From Robbsia andropogonis (GTDB taxonomy: Bacteria; Pseudomonadota; Gammaproteobacteria; Burkholderiales; Burkholderiaceae), in the NCBI RefSeq assembly GCF_000970345.1, contig NZ_LAQU01000005.1, forward strand, positions 62,001 to 126,000: a stretch of DNA of 64,000 nucleotides. Direction: 5' to 3'. Both the position numbers and the translations under genes were made by a program. Under the pieces are notes generated by a model that worked only from the letters and a program-made list of their open reading frames with translations, was not told where the DNA came from and searched no databases. This document shows positions 20,489 through 29,565 of this stretch, in pieces. Position 1 is the first letter of the stretch; each line of letters begins with the position of its first letter.

Positions 20489-21508
20489 TCAGTGCCGCTC
20501 CGCCAATAACGCCAGCAATGCGAACGTGGCCAGCCAGTGTTCGCCCATATAATCGCCTTCGACTTGCGCCAACGCCTGCGTCAGGTGCACGTTCGCCGTC
20601 TCGGCCAACAGCGCACGGCGCGTGTCCGAGCCGGGTAGCCCTTGCGCGATCTGCCGTAAGCACCATGCACGGCTGAGATTCAAGCCATCCAGATGCGCCA
20701 GCTTGCCATCGCTGCGATCGGTTACCGTTGCCGGCACGAACATCGCCGCCGGTTGGCGTTGCCGTACATTGGGCAGGAATGCGTCGAACCACGACACGAA
20801 CGCGTCCGCGGGCAAGATGCGCCGCATCAATTCCGCTTCCATCCAGCCGGGTGACAGGAATTCGTCGCCGGCAGGCTCCCATCCCTGGTATCCACGGTCC
20901 TCACCGTACCAACGCACGGCAGTATCTTTCAATAGCGCCGCGAACGGCGCATTGGCGGTGTCCCGTGCATAGTCGAGCGCCAACGCGAGTGCAAACGCGG
21001 TGTTGAAGTGCGTGCCCACGCGTAATGGATAGGTGCATTTCGGCAGGAACGCGGTGAAGCGGGCCACCAGCAGATCGGCCAGCGGTTGCAATGCGTCGCG
21101 CCAACGGATCGCGTCGGCGTCAGCGGTTCCGCTCATCCGATGCAATTGGCCGTGCAAGGCCAGCAACCATGCCCAGCCATACGGTCGCTCATACCCTTGC
21201 GCCGTTGGCCGTTCGAAATAACGTACCTCGCCGGCTACGCGAGCCGGCGTCAGATGCGTGTCAAACGTCGCGAGGATTTCATGACGTTGCGGCAGCGTTG
21301 GGAACCGGTCGAGCAGCGTCGCCAACATCCAATAACCATGCACACACGAGTGCCAGTCGTAACTGCCATAAAACACCGGATGGAGCTGGCGCGGCGAGAC
21401 GGCGTCGTCGTCATTGACCAGGACATGCAGCAGGCTATTGGGATATTCGCGTGTCACATGGCGCAGCGCGATGGAGGAGAATTGGGAGGCGACGTCGGCA
21501 GTTAGCAT
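20489..21508 (-). CDS. DUF2891 family protein
   Basis: A 339-residue protein without signal peptide or membrane segments. It carries the family's hallmark HPVFYGSYDWHSCVHGYWML near residue 45, PYGWAWLLALHGQL, THFNTAFALALAL and LSPGWMEAELMRRILP; the alternating helical repeats and conserved Trp/His residues suggest an alpha/alpha toroid. Function is unknown. The ATG at 21508 is preferred to a GTG at 21526. It sits between the second flgM and fliA, read in the same direction as flgM, and has no evident flagellar role. Confidence 0.85.
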   Translation of the reverse strand: MLTADVASQFSSIALRHVTREYPNSLLHVLVNDDDAVSPRQLHPVFYGSYDWHSCVHGYWMLATLLDRFPTLPQRHEILATFDTHLTPARVAGEVRYFERPTAQGYERPYGWAWLLALHGQLHRMSGTADADAIRWRDALQPLADLLVARFTAFLPKCTYPLRVGTHFNTAFALALALDYARDTANAPFAALLKDTAVRWYGEDRGYQGWEPAGDEFLSPGWMEAELMRRILPADAFVSWFDAFLPNVRQRQPAAMFVPATVTDRSDGKLAHLDGLNLSRAWCLRQIAQGLPGSDTRRALLAETANVHLTQALAQVEGDYMGEHWLATFALLALLAERH

Positions 21509-21662
21509 CTCGGCACGAGGGCGCACACGGCGCGGTGGTTCGTCAGAGGCCTACTATACCGCCGAGTGCCCCGGGCGATAAGCGGTCACACATCAGCCGT
21601 TGGAACCACGGCGCTGTGCGCGGGCAATCCCGACGCGTTCGGCAGCACCGCTGGCGCGCTGA

Positions 21663-21986
21663 TCAGCTCGGCATCTGAATCAGTTCCTGGGTGGTGACGA
21701 GCAACCCGTCAGCGATTTTCTCGGCGTCGATGCGCAGCGTGCCATTAGCGATGGCGGACCGTAACTCGTCCACGCGTGGCATGTCGATATCATTGCTCGG
21801 GTCGCTGGCGGCGGCCAACAACGCTGCGGTCATTGGCGAGAAAGATACACTGCCGCTAGCCGCGGTGGTGCTTGCCAGTACGGTAGGGCTCGGCGGGGGC
21901 GCCGCCGCCGAGTTGGCCTGCCCGCCCACAGTCGGCTTTTGCAAGGCCGCGGGCGTTTGGCCCGCCGAGGATGGATTGAGTTTCAC
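21663..21986 (-). CDS. flgM: Anti-sigma-28 factor FlgM, second copy
   Basis: Binds FliA and is exported after hook completion. The N-terminal half is disordered and Ala/Pro/Ser rich. The C-terminal half is the sigma-binding region (DMPRVDELRSAIANGTLRID, KIADGLL). The GTG start is supported by GGGGAA five bases upstream and by the same GTGAAACTCAA start in the other copy. Its own sigma-28 promoter lies just upstream, so it probably supplies late feedback inhibitor. 107 aa, normal for FlgM. Confidence 0.88.
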   Translation of the reverse strand: MKLNPSSAGQTPAALQKPTVGGQANSAAAPPPSPTVLASTTAASGSVSFSPMTAALLAAASDPSNDIDMPRVDELRSAIANGTLRIDAEKIADGLLVTTQELIQMPS

Positions 21987-22014
21987 AGCAGTTCCCCAAG
22001 GGACGTTTCCTGCT

Positions 22015-22041
22015 GTAACGGCCTACCTGAGGCGAACTTTA
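22015..22041 (-). promoter_or_regulatory. Sigma-28 promoter of the second flgM
   Basis: On the minus strand: TAAAGTTC (22034-22041), 11 bp, GCCGTTAC (22015-22022). The -35 matches 7/8, the -10 6/8, and the spacing is exact. It lies 28 bp from the GTG start. Confidence 0.75.
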
Positions 22042-22200
22042 GTAATTTCCGGGGGATTTAAGCAACACGCCGTTAATTGAGCAGACATTTTGTAATTTAA
22101 CGGTTGACGAACGCCTGATTGATTACGCAGAAATACGGTGTGTGACATCTTGTCTCGGACGATAAAATCGTTTTCATACATCAGTCCCGCGATGGGACCC

Positions 22201-22668
22201 TCATCCCATCCGTCCATCGGAACCATAAGTCGATGGTGCCATCGTGCCGCTGGCCATCCGGATGGCATCGAGTGCCGAGCGGTTGTACACCATCCGCGTC
22301 CTCACGAGGCGGCCATTGGTTTCGTTGCTGGCGCGGGCGGTACGCGCAAGTCCAAGCAGTGTTTCCCATTTTTCGGCGATTTCTGCGTGAACCGCCGGCT
22401 CGGCCTCTCGAATTCGATCCAGCAAGGCTTGCATGCCCGACAGCGAACCGGCGACAAACCATGAGGTGCGTTGGCGGCCAAGGTCGGTCAACTGGCGATA
22501 CAGTTCGGTCTTGCGCGCCACGAGATCCGGTAATGTGGAGACATCGGTACTGCGCGCGAGTAATTGCTGTTCCTCTTGCAAGGTCGTGACGAAAAGGCGC
22601 AACGCGGAGATCTCGTGATCGAGAATGATGAGAAGCGTGGCGTAGTTTGGCGAGGGTGTCGGCGTCAT
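22201..22668 (-). CDS. flgN: FlgK/FlgL export chaperone FlgN
   Basis: Cytoplasmic chaperone for the hook-filament junction proteins. The protein is all-helical (155 aa), with LLIILDHEISALRLFVTTLQ and long heptad-like helices around VARKTELYRQLTDLGRQRTS. The ATG at 22668 was chosen over the adjacent GTG at 22671. It lies between the two flgM copies; flgM1-flgN looks like one operon starting near flgA. It is identified by helical profile, size and context. Confidence 0.85.
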   Translation of the reverse strand: MTPTPSPNYATLLIILDHEISALRLFVTTLQEEQQLLARSTDVSTLPDLVARKTELYRQLTDLGRQRTSWFVAGSLSGMQALLDRIREAEPAVHAEIAEKWETLLGLARTARASNETNGRLVRTRMVYNRSALDAIRMASGTMAPSTYGSDGRMG

Positions 22669-22807
22669 CACAGGGAATCCGGCAGGAAACGGAAGGGCGG
22701 CAGCGTGACATGCGACGCACAGGCGGGCAAGAGCGGCAGCGGCGAAAACACAACGGCCTGCAGCGGCCCTATCGGCCGCTGGGGAATAACAACAAACGTC
22801 AGAGTAG

Positions 22808-23188
22808 TTAGATCGCGCCGCTTGGCGACATCAATTCGCGTGAACCGCGAAGCATGCCGTCCGCGATACGAGATGAATCGATTTGATATGTACCGTTCGC
22901 CAGCGCAGCCTTGATGGATTCGACGCGCTCCATGTCCACGTCGTTGCGCGGATCGTTCGCCGCTGCCATCAATTGGGTCGTGCGGCCCGATACCCGGGCA
23001 TCGCCGCCCATGGTCCGTGTTGCACCGGTGCCACCCGTGTTCAACGGTGCGGCATTCTGTTGTTGCGCCGACACATTGGCGGCACTGGCAGGCGCCTCCC
23101 CGGAAGGATTCGACCGCGTCCGGGCGTTTTGCCGTTGCAGCGTATCTTGTCGCAACGACGCGTCGTTTGGATTCGCGTTGAGTTTCAC
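22808..23188 (-). CDS. flgM: Anti-sigma-28 factor FlgM, first copy
   Basis: Holds FliA inactive until secreted. The C-terminal sigma-binding segment is MERVESIKAALANGTYQID followed by RIADGML, clearly paralogous to the copy 0.8 kb downstream. The N-terminal 70 residues are disordered and Gln/Asn/Ala rich. The start is taken as GTG at 23188 because both copies share GTGAAACTCAA preceded by GGGAA five bases upstream; ATG at 23200 and GTG at 23215 are in-frame alternatives. The stretch 23189-23507 upstream has no credible gene and no sigma-28 motif; it presumably holds the flgMN promoter. Confidence 0.88.
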   Translation of the reverse strand: MKLNANPNDASLRQDTLQRQNARTRSNPSGEAPASAANVSAQQQNAAPLNTGGTGATRTMGGDARVSGRTTQLMAAANDPRNDVDMERVESIKAALANGTYQIDSSRIADGMLRGSRELMSPSGAI

Positions 23189-23507
23189 GGCATTTCCCAT
23201 CAGCGTGGTTCGCACCGCCTGATATAGGCATTGCCACCGAGAAAAACGTCCGAAAAGCTATCGACGTCAACGCGGCAGGCAAACAGTGCTCTCCTGAATG
23301 AGCCTCCAGTGTATCAGGAAAGCCGCGACTGCCAAATAATTGTCGTGCGAAATCAAGGCCGCCCGCTGACCACACACCATGGTCACGCATGCATTGGGCG
23401 GGTATGACCGCCATGCGCGTGTCGATGGCGGCAGTGGTCGCAAGCGGGCTGATCGGCATCGACAACCGGTAAGGGGGAGGGCACATTGATGGCGGCCTGG
23501 TCGCGGT

Positions 23508-24428
23508 TTAGAGGGGAATATTGACCGAGGAATCGGGCTGCGCGATGCCGCTGACGATCGCGCCGTTTGCCGTACGCACCTTGACCTGCTGGCCGGCGGA
23601 CGCATTGGCCATGGCGCTGCCTTCGGACGAAATCGCGAACCCGTTGCCTTGGGCGATCAGCTTGACGATCTGCCCGAAGTGGATGGCGACCGCCGCTCGT
23701 ACAGAGTCAGTACGCAATGGCATGCCCGCCATCACGGCGTTCATCGTCGTGGTGCCCAGGATCTGCGTCGGATCGGTGACGATCGCCGTCGGCATCGTGG
23801 TCAGATCACCGTTCTGCACCATTAAATCGTTCGGTCCGATGACCGTATTCGGATTCAGGCCATGGGACGCCACGTAGTAATTGCCGATGATGCCGACCCG
23901 TGCCTGCACGTAAATCGTCCATGGACGGGCATCTGTACAACGTACCCCGACCATGACCTTGCCCCACATGCGCGTGCCTGACGGCAGGAATGCTTCGAGC
24001 GCCGGGCAGGCCGCCAAGCCTTGTGGCTGCGGCGGCGTGACGGCGATCGTCACGCGACCGGGCAATCCTTCGGTCTGCTGCACCAGGAACCGTTCCGCGG
24101 CCTGGACAATCAATGCGGGGTCCTGCGCGCTGGCGGCTTGCGCGTGTGCGTGCGGTGCAACACCCAGCAGCGCCGCGGCGACACCCATGATCGCTGCCGT
24201 TACCCACGCGTCGCCCGATGACAACGGTGAGCGTCCCGTTTGATGTACCGCGGCAACCGGCAATGCACGCGCCGTCCGTCCAGACCGCGCGCCGGTCAAC
24301 CGTGCTGCGGCCATCGCGGCAGACCCGCTGTGCACACGGCGTGCCGTGCGTGTGAAACGTGCCGACCTCGCGCCGAACAAGGCGTGGAGGGTCTGGCCGA
24401 TCAGGTGAACAGGGGTAGCGGCGCGCAT
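23508..24428 (-). CDS. flgA: P-ring assembly chaperone FlgA
   Basis: Periplasmic chaperone for P-ring (FlgI) assembly. The ATG at 24428 follows GGAG; the longer open frame upstream runs into the flgB promoter and is not used. There is a long basic N-region, a hydrophobic core (AAIMGVAAALLGVA) and a likely cleavage site after PHAHA. The SAF-like C-terminal domain includes LNPNTVIGPNDLMVQNGDL, MPLRTDSVRAA, GQIVKLIAQGNGFAISSEG and QQVKVRTANGAIVSGIAQPD. At 306 aa its N-terminus is longer than usual. It is divergent from flgB. Confidence 0.92.
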   Translation of the reverse strand: MRAATPVHLIGQTLHALFGARSARFTRTARRVHSGSAAMAAARLTGARSGRTARALPVAAVHQTGRSPLSSGDAWVTAAIMGVAAALLGVAPHAHAQAASAQDPALIVQAAERFLVQQTEGLPGRVTIAVTPPQPQGLAACPALEAFLPSGTRMWGKVMVGVRCTDARPWTIYVQARVGIIGNYYVASHGLNPNTVIGPNDLMVQNGDLTTMPTAIVTDPTQILGTTTMNAVMAGMPLRTDSVRAAVAIHFGQIVKLIAQGNGFAISSEGSAMANASAGQQVKVRTANGAIVSGIAQPDSSVNIPL

Positions 24429-24501
24429 TGGCTGCTCCGGTTTTTCAGTTAGAGCGGATTGTAGGGAGAGCGGGCAACGGGGTATCGGCCGAAATGAAGC
24501 G

Positions 24502-24519
24502 CCAAACCCCCCTTTATCC
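24502..24519 (-). promoter_or_regulatory. Motif shared by the flgA/flgB and fliE/fliF divergent regions
   Basis: The minus strand reads GGATAAAGGGGGGTTTGG. A near-identical GATAAGCGGGGGTTTTGG occurs at 48221-48238 between fliF and fliE. Both lie between divergent early flagellar operons. This is a candidate activator or promoter element; no factor is assigned. Confidence 0.3.
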
Positions 24520-24585
24520 TCGAATTGCCCAGACCGCCTTCCCCGTACGATGCGTTCCATACCTGAAAAGGAAAAGGGGCGGTAC

Positions 24586-25119
24586 GTGGACAAACTCGAC
24601 GCGGAATTCAATTTCGGCCGACAAGCGCTGGATTTGCGCGCGTACCGCCAGCAATTATTGTCGGGCAACATCGCCAACGCCAATACGCCGAACTACAAGG
24701 CGCGGGACATCGACTTCGCGAAAACGTTGCAGGGTGCGTTGGGTACGGACGCGGCCGGCAAGTCCGGGCCGGTCTGGAACAGCGGTAGCGCGGCAACCAC
24801 CGGTTATCTGGCCATGGCGCGCCCGGAAGGCAATGGTGGCATGGGCGGGGCGGCCGGCAACGGCGGTCTGAGAATGGATGCGACCCACCCTGGGCATCTT
24901 GCGGGGGTTGCCGGCGCGGCCGCCGCGGCAAGTGTCACGTACGGCACGCCGGCCTACCGCACGCCGTATCAATCGGCGATGGACGGCAATACGGTGGAAC
25001 TGGATAGCGAGCGCGTCAACTTCGCGGACAACGCGTTGCATTACGAGACGGGCCTGACCGTCATCAATCAGCAATTGAAGACGATGTTGACGGCGGTGAG
25101 TGGCGGTAACGGCGGTTGA
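24586..25119 (+). CDS. flgB: Proximal rod protein FlgB
   Basis: Rod subunit secreted by the flagellar export apparatus. The GTG at 24586 gives [20 protein letters not shown] and follows AAAAGGGG. The rod signature [19 protein letters not shown] is present, and the C-terminal helix includes [20 protein letters not shown]. At 177 aa it exceeds the usual 135-150 because of a Gly/Ala-rich central insert (residues about 60-115). First gene of the flgBCDEFGIJ operon. Confidence 0.93.
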   Translation: MDKLDAEFNFGRQALDLRAYRQQLLSGNIANANTPNYKARDIDFAKTLQGALGTDAAGKSGPVWNSGSAATTGYLAMARPEGNGGMGGAAGNGGLRMDATHPGHLAGVAGAAAAASVTYGTPAYRTPYQSAMDGNTVELDSERVNFADNALHYETGLTVINQQLKTMLTAVSGGNGG

Positions 25120-25208
25120 CGGACGGCATGCGCGTGGCGGTAAGGCGCGATGGCGGCAAGCGATGGCGTGGTAGCGGTCTGGGTCGTAAAAACGGTGAGG
25201 GTGGTGCG

Positions 25209-25643
25209 ATGTCTTCGATGATGAACATCTTCCGGGTGGCGGGTTCCGCGATGAATGCCGAATCCCAACGTCTGAATACGACGGCCAGTAACCTGGCCAA
25301 CGTGGACAGCGTGGCCGGTCCGGACGGCAAGCCGTATGTGGCGAAGCAAGTGGTGTTTCAAGTGGACCCGCTGGCGCAAGGTCGCGGCGGCGCGGGGAAC
25401 CCGGCGGCCGATATCGGCGGCGTGAAGGTCAGCAAGATTGTGAACGATCCGTCGCCGATGAAGGTCGTCTACGACCCATCGAATGCGGCGGCCGATGCGA
25501 ACGGCTATGTGACGATGCCGAACGTCGACCCGGTACGCGAGATGGTTAACATGATTTCCGCCTCGCGCTCCTACCAGGCCAACGTCGAGACGATGAACAC
25601 GGCCAAATCACTGATGTTGAAGACGTTGACCCTCGGTCAGTAA
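25209..25643 (+). CDS. flgC: Proximal rod protein FlgC
   Basis: Rod subunit. The ATG at 25209 gives [20 protein letters not shown]; the open frame upstream of it is not conserved. The N-terminal [12 protein letters not shown] and the C-terminal [20 protein letters not shown] are the family hallmarks. 144 aa, standard. Confidence 0.94.
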   Translation: MSSMMNIFRVAGSAMNAESQRLNTTASNLANVDSVAGPDGKPYVAKQVVFQVDPLAQGRGGAGNPAADIGGVKVSKIVNDPSPMKVVYDPSNAAADANGYVTMPNVDPVREMVNMISASRSYQANVETMNTAKSLMLKTLTLGQ

Positions 25644-25654
25644 GGAAAGCACGA

Positions 25655-26431
25655 ATGAACACGATTTCCAATGCGGCCTCGGCCGCCACGAATGGCGGTC
25701 TTTCGCCACAAGTACTGGACGCGGTCAACGGCGCCGGTCGCCGTGCACCGGGCGAAGGTGGGGCGGCACCGGTCGCCACCGGTGGTGCGACCGCAACCAG
25801 TGCGGAAGGCAAGGCCTTGGGCGCGGGCAAGACGGGGGAGGATCTGCAGAACACCTTCATGCGCTTGCTGGTGACGGAAATGAAGAACCAGGACCCGACC
25901 AACCCGATGGACAGCTCGCAGATGACCTCGCAGCTGGCGCAGATCAATACGGTATCGGGCATTGCCGGCTTGAACGCGACGATGACCTCGCTGGCCAAGC
26001 AGTTGAACGCGGGGCAACAGGTGCAGGCGAGCAACCTAATCGGCAAGAGCGTGATTGCAAACGGGCATGACATCGCGTTGGAAAAGGGCAAGGCCAGTGC
26101 CTTCGGCGTCAACCTGGACGCGGCGGCTAAGGACGTGCAGGTCAAGATCTCCGACGAGACCGGCAAGGTGGTGCGTTCGATGAAGGTGTCGGGCGAGCAG
26201 AGTGGCGTGAACACCCTGTCGTGGGATGGCAAGAACGACCAGGGTATCGCGTTGCCGGATGGCAAGTACTCGTTCAAGGTCAGCGCCACCAATGGCGACG
26301 ATCCGGTTTCCGCCCAGGCATTGTCCCAGGCCAAGGTCGAAAGCGTGATCGCCCAGCCGAACGGGTCGGCGGGCCTGAAGTTGAATAACGGCGGCACCAC
26401 CAGTTTGTCGAGCGTATCCCAGATTCTGTAG
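25655..26431 (+). CDS. flgD: Hook-cap scaffold protein FlgD
   Basis: Transient cap on which FlgE polymerises. Conserved FLRLL-like segment FMRLLVTEMKNQDPTNPMD, then QLAQINTVSGIAGLNATM. The FLIG-like repeat follows: VNTLSWDGKNDQGIALPDGK and YSFKVSATNG. The first 60 residues are Ala/Gly rich. 258 aa, slightly above the usual 220-235. Confidence 0.95.
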   Translation: MNTISNAASAATNGGLSPQVLDAVNGAGRRAPGEGGAAPVATGGATATSAEGKALGAGKTGEDLQNTFMRLLVTEMKNQDPTNPMDSSQMTSQLAQINTVSGIAGLNATMTSLAKQLNAGQQVQASNLIGKSVIANGHDIALEKGKASAFGVNLDAAAKDVQVKISDETGKVVRSMKVSGEQSGVNTLSWDGKNDQGIALPDGKYSFKVSATNGDDPVSAQALSQAKVESVIAQPNGSAGLKLNNGGTTSLSSVSQIL

Positions 26432-26585
26432 GGCGATTGTGTATTACCGGTAGCACCCGTCGTACCGCGGCACCTCAGATTTTCCGGTCGTATGCCAAGA
26501 ACCGCGCGGATTGAAGACAGTCGCGCCGCCCGCATCGGTCCGGTTTTGTTCAACTTGCATTAACTACGTATCCAGGACGGCAGTC

Positions 26586-27824
26586 ATGGCTTACTCCCAG
26601 GCGCTGAGCGGTTTGTCCGCGGCCTCGCAAGACCTCGATGTGATCGGCAACAACATCTCGAACGCGAATACCGTCGGCTATAAGCAAAGCCAGGCGCAAT
26701 TCGCGGCGATGTATGCGAACGCGATGAACACCAGCACGAATGACCAAGCCGGTATTGGTACCAGCGTGTCGAAGATCGCGCAGAACTTCACGCAAGGTAC
26801 GATCACGGAAACCGGCCAGACGCTGGATATGGCGATCAACGGGAACGGCTTCTTCACGTTGTCGAACAACGGTACGACGAACTATTCGCGTAACGGCCAA
26901 TTCACGCTGAACAAGGACGGTAATATCGTCAATGCGCAAGGCCTGAAGCTGATGGGCTATGCGGCGGACAAGAAAGGTCTGCTCAATACGTCGACGGCCG
27001 TGCCGTTGTCGATCCCGAGTGGTTCGGTGGATCCGAAGATGAGCACGAAGGTGATGGCGGAAGCCAACCTGAATTCGGCTTCACGTGTCCCGAAAAACAT
27101 GCATTTCGACCCGTCCGATACCACTTCCTACAACAACGCCACCACGGCGCAGGTGTTCGATTCACTGGGTAACGTTCATACGCTGAACATGTATTACCAG
27201 AAGACGTCGAACGAGGCGTCCACCTGGAATGTCTACGCGACGTTGGATGGCAAGCCGGTAGGTGGCACAAGCACGGCCGGCGGACAGAAGCCGGTCGATC
27301 ATCTGGCCTTCGATACGAGCGGCGCATTGGTATCGGGCAAGGACGCAAACGTCAAGCTGCAACTGGACAATGGCGCCACCGCCACCCAGCCGTTGAAGCT
27401 CGACTTCTCGAAAATGACGCAGTTCGGCGCGGACTTCGTCGCGACGTCGGTCACGAGCGACGGTTATGCCGCCGGTTCGCTGTCGTCATTCGGTATCGAC
27501 AACGCGGGCAAATTGACGGGGACTTATTCGAACGGCCAAAGCATGGTGCTGGGTCAGGTGGCGCTTACCGCCTTCGCGAACGCCGATGGCCTGCAGAACC
27601 TGGGCAACAACATGTTTGCGCAAAGCTCCACGTCGGGCCAGCCGCAGATGGGCGTTGCCGGTACCGGCCCGCTCGGCGCGTTGAAGTCCGGCGCGACCGA
27701 AGCCGCGAACGTCGATCTGACCTCGTCCTTGGTCGAGCTGATCACGGCGCAGCGCTACTACCAGGCCAATGCGCAGACGATCAAGACCCAACAGGCGGTG
27801 GACCAGACGCTGATGAACCTGTAA
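26586..27824 (+). CDS. flgE: Hook protein FlgE
   Basis: Structural subunit of the hook. The ATG at 26586 gives MAYSQALSGLSAASQDLDVI, the classical N-terminus with NNISNANTVGYK following. The C-terminus VDLTSSLVELITAQRYYQAN and QTIKTQQAVDQTLMNL is typical. 412 aa, close to the enteric length. The in-frame start at 26511 would add 25 residues with no homology. Confidence 0.96.
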   Translation: MAYSQALSGLSAASQDLDVIGNNISNANTVGYKQSQAQFAAMYANAMNTSTNDQAGIGTSVSKIAQNFTQGTITETGQTLDMAINGNGFFTLSNNGTTNYSRNGQFTLNKDGNIVNAQGLKLMGYAADKKGLLNTSTAVPLSIPSGSVDPKMSTKVMAEANLNSASRVPKNMHFDPSDTTSYNNATTAQVFDSLGNVHTLNMYYQKTSNEASTWNVYATLDGKPVGGTSTAGGQKPVDHLAFDTSGALVSGKDANVKLQLDNGATATQPLKLDFSKMTQFGADFVATSVTSDGYAAGSLSSFGIDNAGKLTGTYSNGQSMVLGQVALTAFANADGLQNLGNNMFAQSSTSGQPQMGVAGTGPLGALKSGATEAANVDLTSSLVELITAQRYYQANAQTIKTQQAVDQTLMNL

Positions 27825-27895
27825 CGATAAACAGCGTGCCTGACTGACGCCGTAAGCGCCGTACCCCAGCGTACTACCTACCCGGATTCGTAAAG

Positions 27896-28651
27896 ATGGA
27901 CAGACTGATCTACGTGACGATGAGTGGCGCCTCGCAAGCGCTCGACCAGCAGGCGACCATCGCGAATAACCTCGCGAATGTGTCGACCACCGGTTTTCGT
28001 GCGCAGTTGTCCGCTTACCGGTCCGTGCCGGTGGAGACGGCCACGTCGGGCGGTGCCGTTACCCGTACCTACGCGCTGACGACCAATCCCGGCACCGACT
28101 ATACGCCGGGCCCGGTGCAGCGCACTGGCAACCCGATGGATGTCGCGATTTCGGGTAGCGGCTGGTTGGCGGTGCAGACGGCCGATGGCAGCGAGGCGTA
28201 CACCCGCGCGGGTAACCTGCATGTGAACAATGCAGGCCAGCTCGTGGACAGTTCGGGCCATTCGGTGATGGGGCGAACCGGTCCGATCGCAATCCCGCCC
28301 GGTTCGCGGCTCGAAATCTCCACCGATGGCACGCTGTCCGCGCTGCCGCCGGGTGGCGATCCAACGAATATTCAGGTGGTAGACAAGCTGAGACTGGTCA
28401 ATCCGCAAGATCAGGAGTTGAAACGGGGCGACGATGGGCTATTCCGCACGGCCAACAACCAGGCGGTGAATCCGGACCCAACGGTTCGGGTGATACCGGA
28501 AGCGGTGGAAGGCAGTAACGTCAATCCGGTAACGGCGATGGTGCAGATGATCGATAACGCCCGCAGTTTCCAGATGCATATGAAGATGCTGGACATGGCG
28601 TCGACGAACGAACAGCAAGCCAATCAGTTGCTGAATTTCAGTAACGGCTGA
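27896..28651 (+). CDS. flgF: Proximal rod protein FlgF
   Basis: Rod subunit. The N-terminus is MDRLIYVTMSGASQALDQQA, then [15 protein letters not shown]. The central part contains AISGSGWLAVQTADG, and the C-terminus MVQMIDNARSFQMHMKMLD is a rod-family helix. 251 aa, standard. Confidence 0.95.
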   Translation: MDRLIYVTMSGASQALDQQATIANNLANVSTTGFRAQLSAYRSVPVETATSGGAVTRTYALTTNPGTDYTPGPVQRTGNPMDVAISGSGWLAVQTADGSEAYTRAGNLHVNNAGQLVDSSGHSVMGRTGPIAIPPGSRLEISTDGTLSALPPGGDPTNIQVVDKLRLVNPQDQELKRGDDGLFRTANNQAVNPDPTVRVIPEAVEGSNVNPVTAMVQMIDNARSFQMHMKMLDMASTNEQQANQLLNFSNG

Positions 28652-28761
28652 TCGATGCCATCGGTGATCGGCGATAACGCCGGCGCTTTGTGTTGCGCGG
28701 ACCCTGTCCGCGTTCCGAACGAATTGAATAGTTACGCGGCCCGCCGCGAGGAAGTCCCAGC

Positions 28762-29550
28762 ATGAACCGCTCTCTGTATATCGCCGCCACCGGGATGAAC
28801 GCCCAGCAATCGCAGATGGATACCATCTCGAATAACCTGGCGAACGTCAGTACGACAGGTTTCAAAGGTTCGCGTGCGGTGTTCAGCGACTTGCTGTACC
28901 AGACCGTGCGTCAGCCCGGCGCGGCATCGAGCGCGGATTCCACCGTACCGTCCGGCCTGCAAATGGGTACGGGCGTCCACCAAATCGCCAGCGAGCGGCT
29001 GTACACGCAGGGCAATCTCCAGCAGACCGGCAACTCGCGAGATCTGGCGATTCAAGGCCAGGGTTTCTTTCAGGTGCAAATGCCTGATGGCACGACCGGC
29101 TATACACGGGACGGTTCCTTCCAGACGAATCAGAACGGTCAGTTGGTAACGGCGGATGGTTATCCGGTTGTCCCTGCCATCACCATTCCGCAGACGGCGA
29201 TTTCGTTCACCGTGGCGAAGGACGGCAGCGTAACGGTGACCAACCAGGGTTCGGCCGCCACCGCGCAGGTCGGGCAGATGCAGTTGGCGACCTTCATCAA
29301 TCCGGCCGGTCTCCAGGCAAACGGCGGCAATCTTTTCTCGGAGACCGCCTCGTCGGGCGCACCGCAGGTGGGTCAACCGGGTGCCAACGGAGTCGGTACG
29401 CTGCAGCAAGGCTATGTCGAGGCGTCCAATGTGAATGTCGTCGAGGAACTGGTCAATATGATCCAGACCCAACGCGCATATGAAATCAACAGCAAGGCGG
29501 TAACGACATCGGATCAGATGTTGCAGACGCTGAGCCAAATGCAAATCTGA
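28762..29550 (+). CDS. flgG: Distal rod protein FlgG
   Basis: Distal rod subunit. [20 protein letters not shown], then [31 protein letters not shown] in the centre and [20 protein letters not shown] at the end. 262 aa, the usual length. In related genomes flgH follows here; instead flgI starts 15 bp downstream. Confidence 0.96.
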   Translation: MNRSLYIAATGMNAQQSQMDTISNNLANVSTTGFKGSRAVFSDLLYQTVRQPGAASSADSTVPSGLQMGTGVHQIASERLYTQGNLQQTGNSRDLAIQGQGFFQVQMPDGTTGYTRDGSFQTNQNGQLVTADGYPVVPAITIPQTAISFTVAKDGSVTVTNQGSAATAQVGQMQLATFINPAGLQANGGNLFSETASSGAPQVGQPGANGVGTLQQGYVEASNVNVVEELVNMIQTQRAYEINSKAVTTSDQMLQTLSQMQI

Positions 29551-29565
29551 CGGCGGGCCTGGATC

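Noticed and set aside
22023-22268. 81-codon minus-strand frame overlapping the flgN 3' end
   Set aside because: Lies out of frame over flgN and the second flgM promoter; composition is not protein-like.
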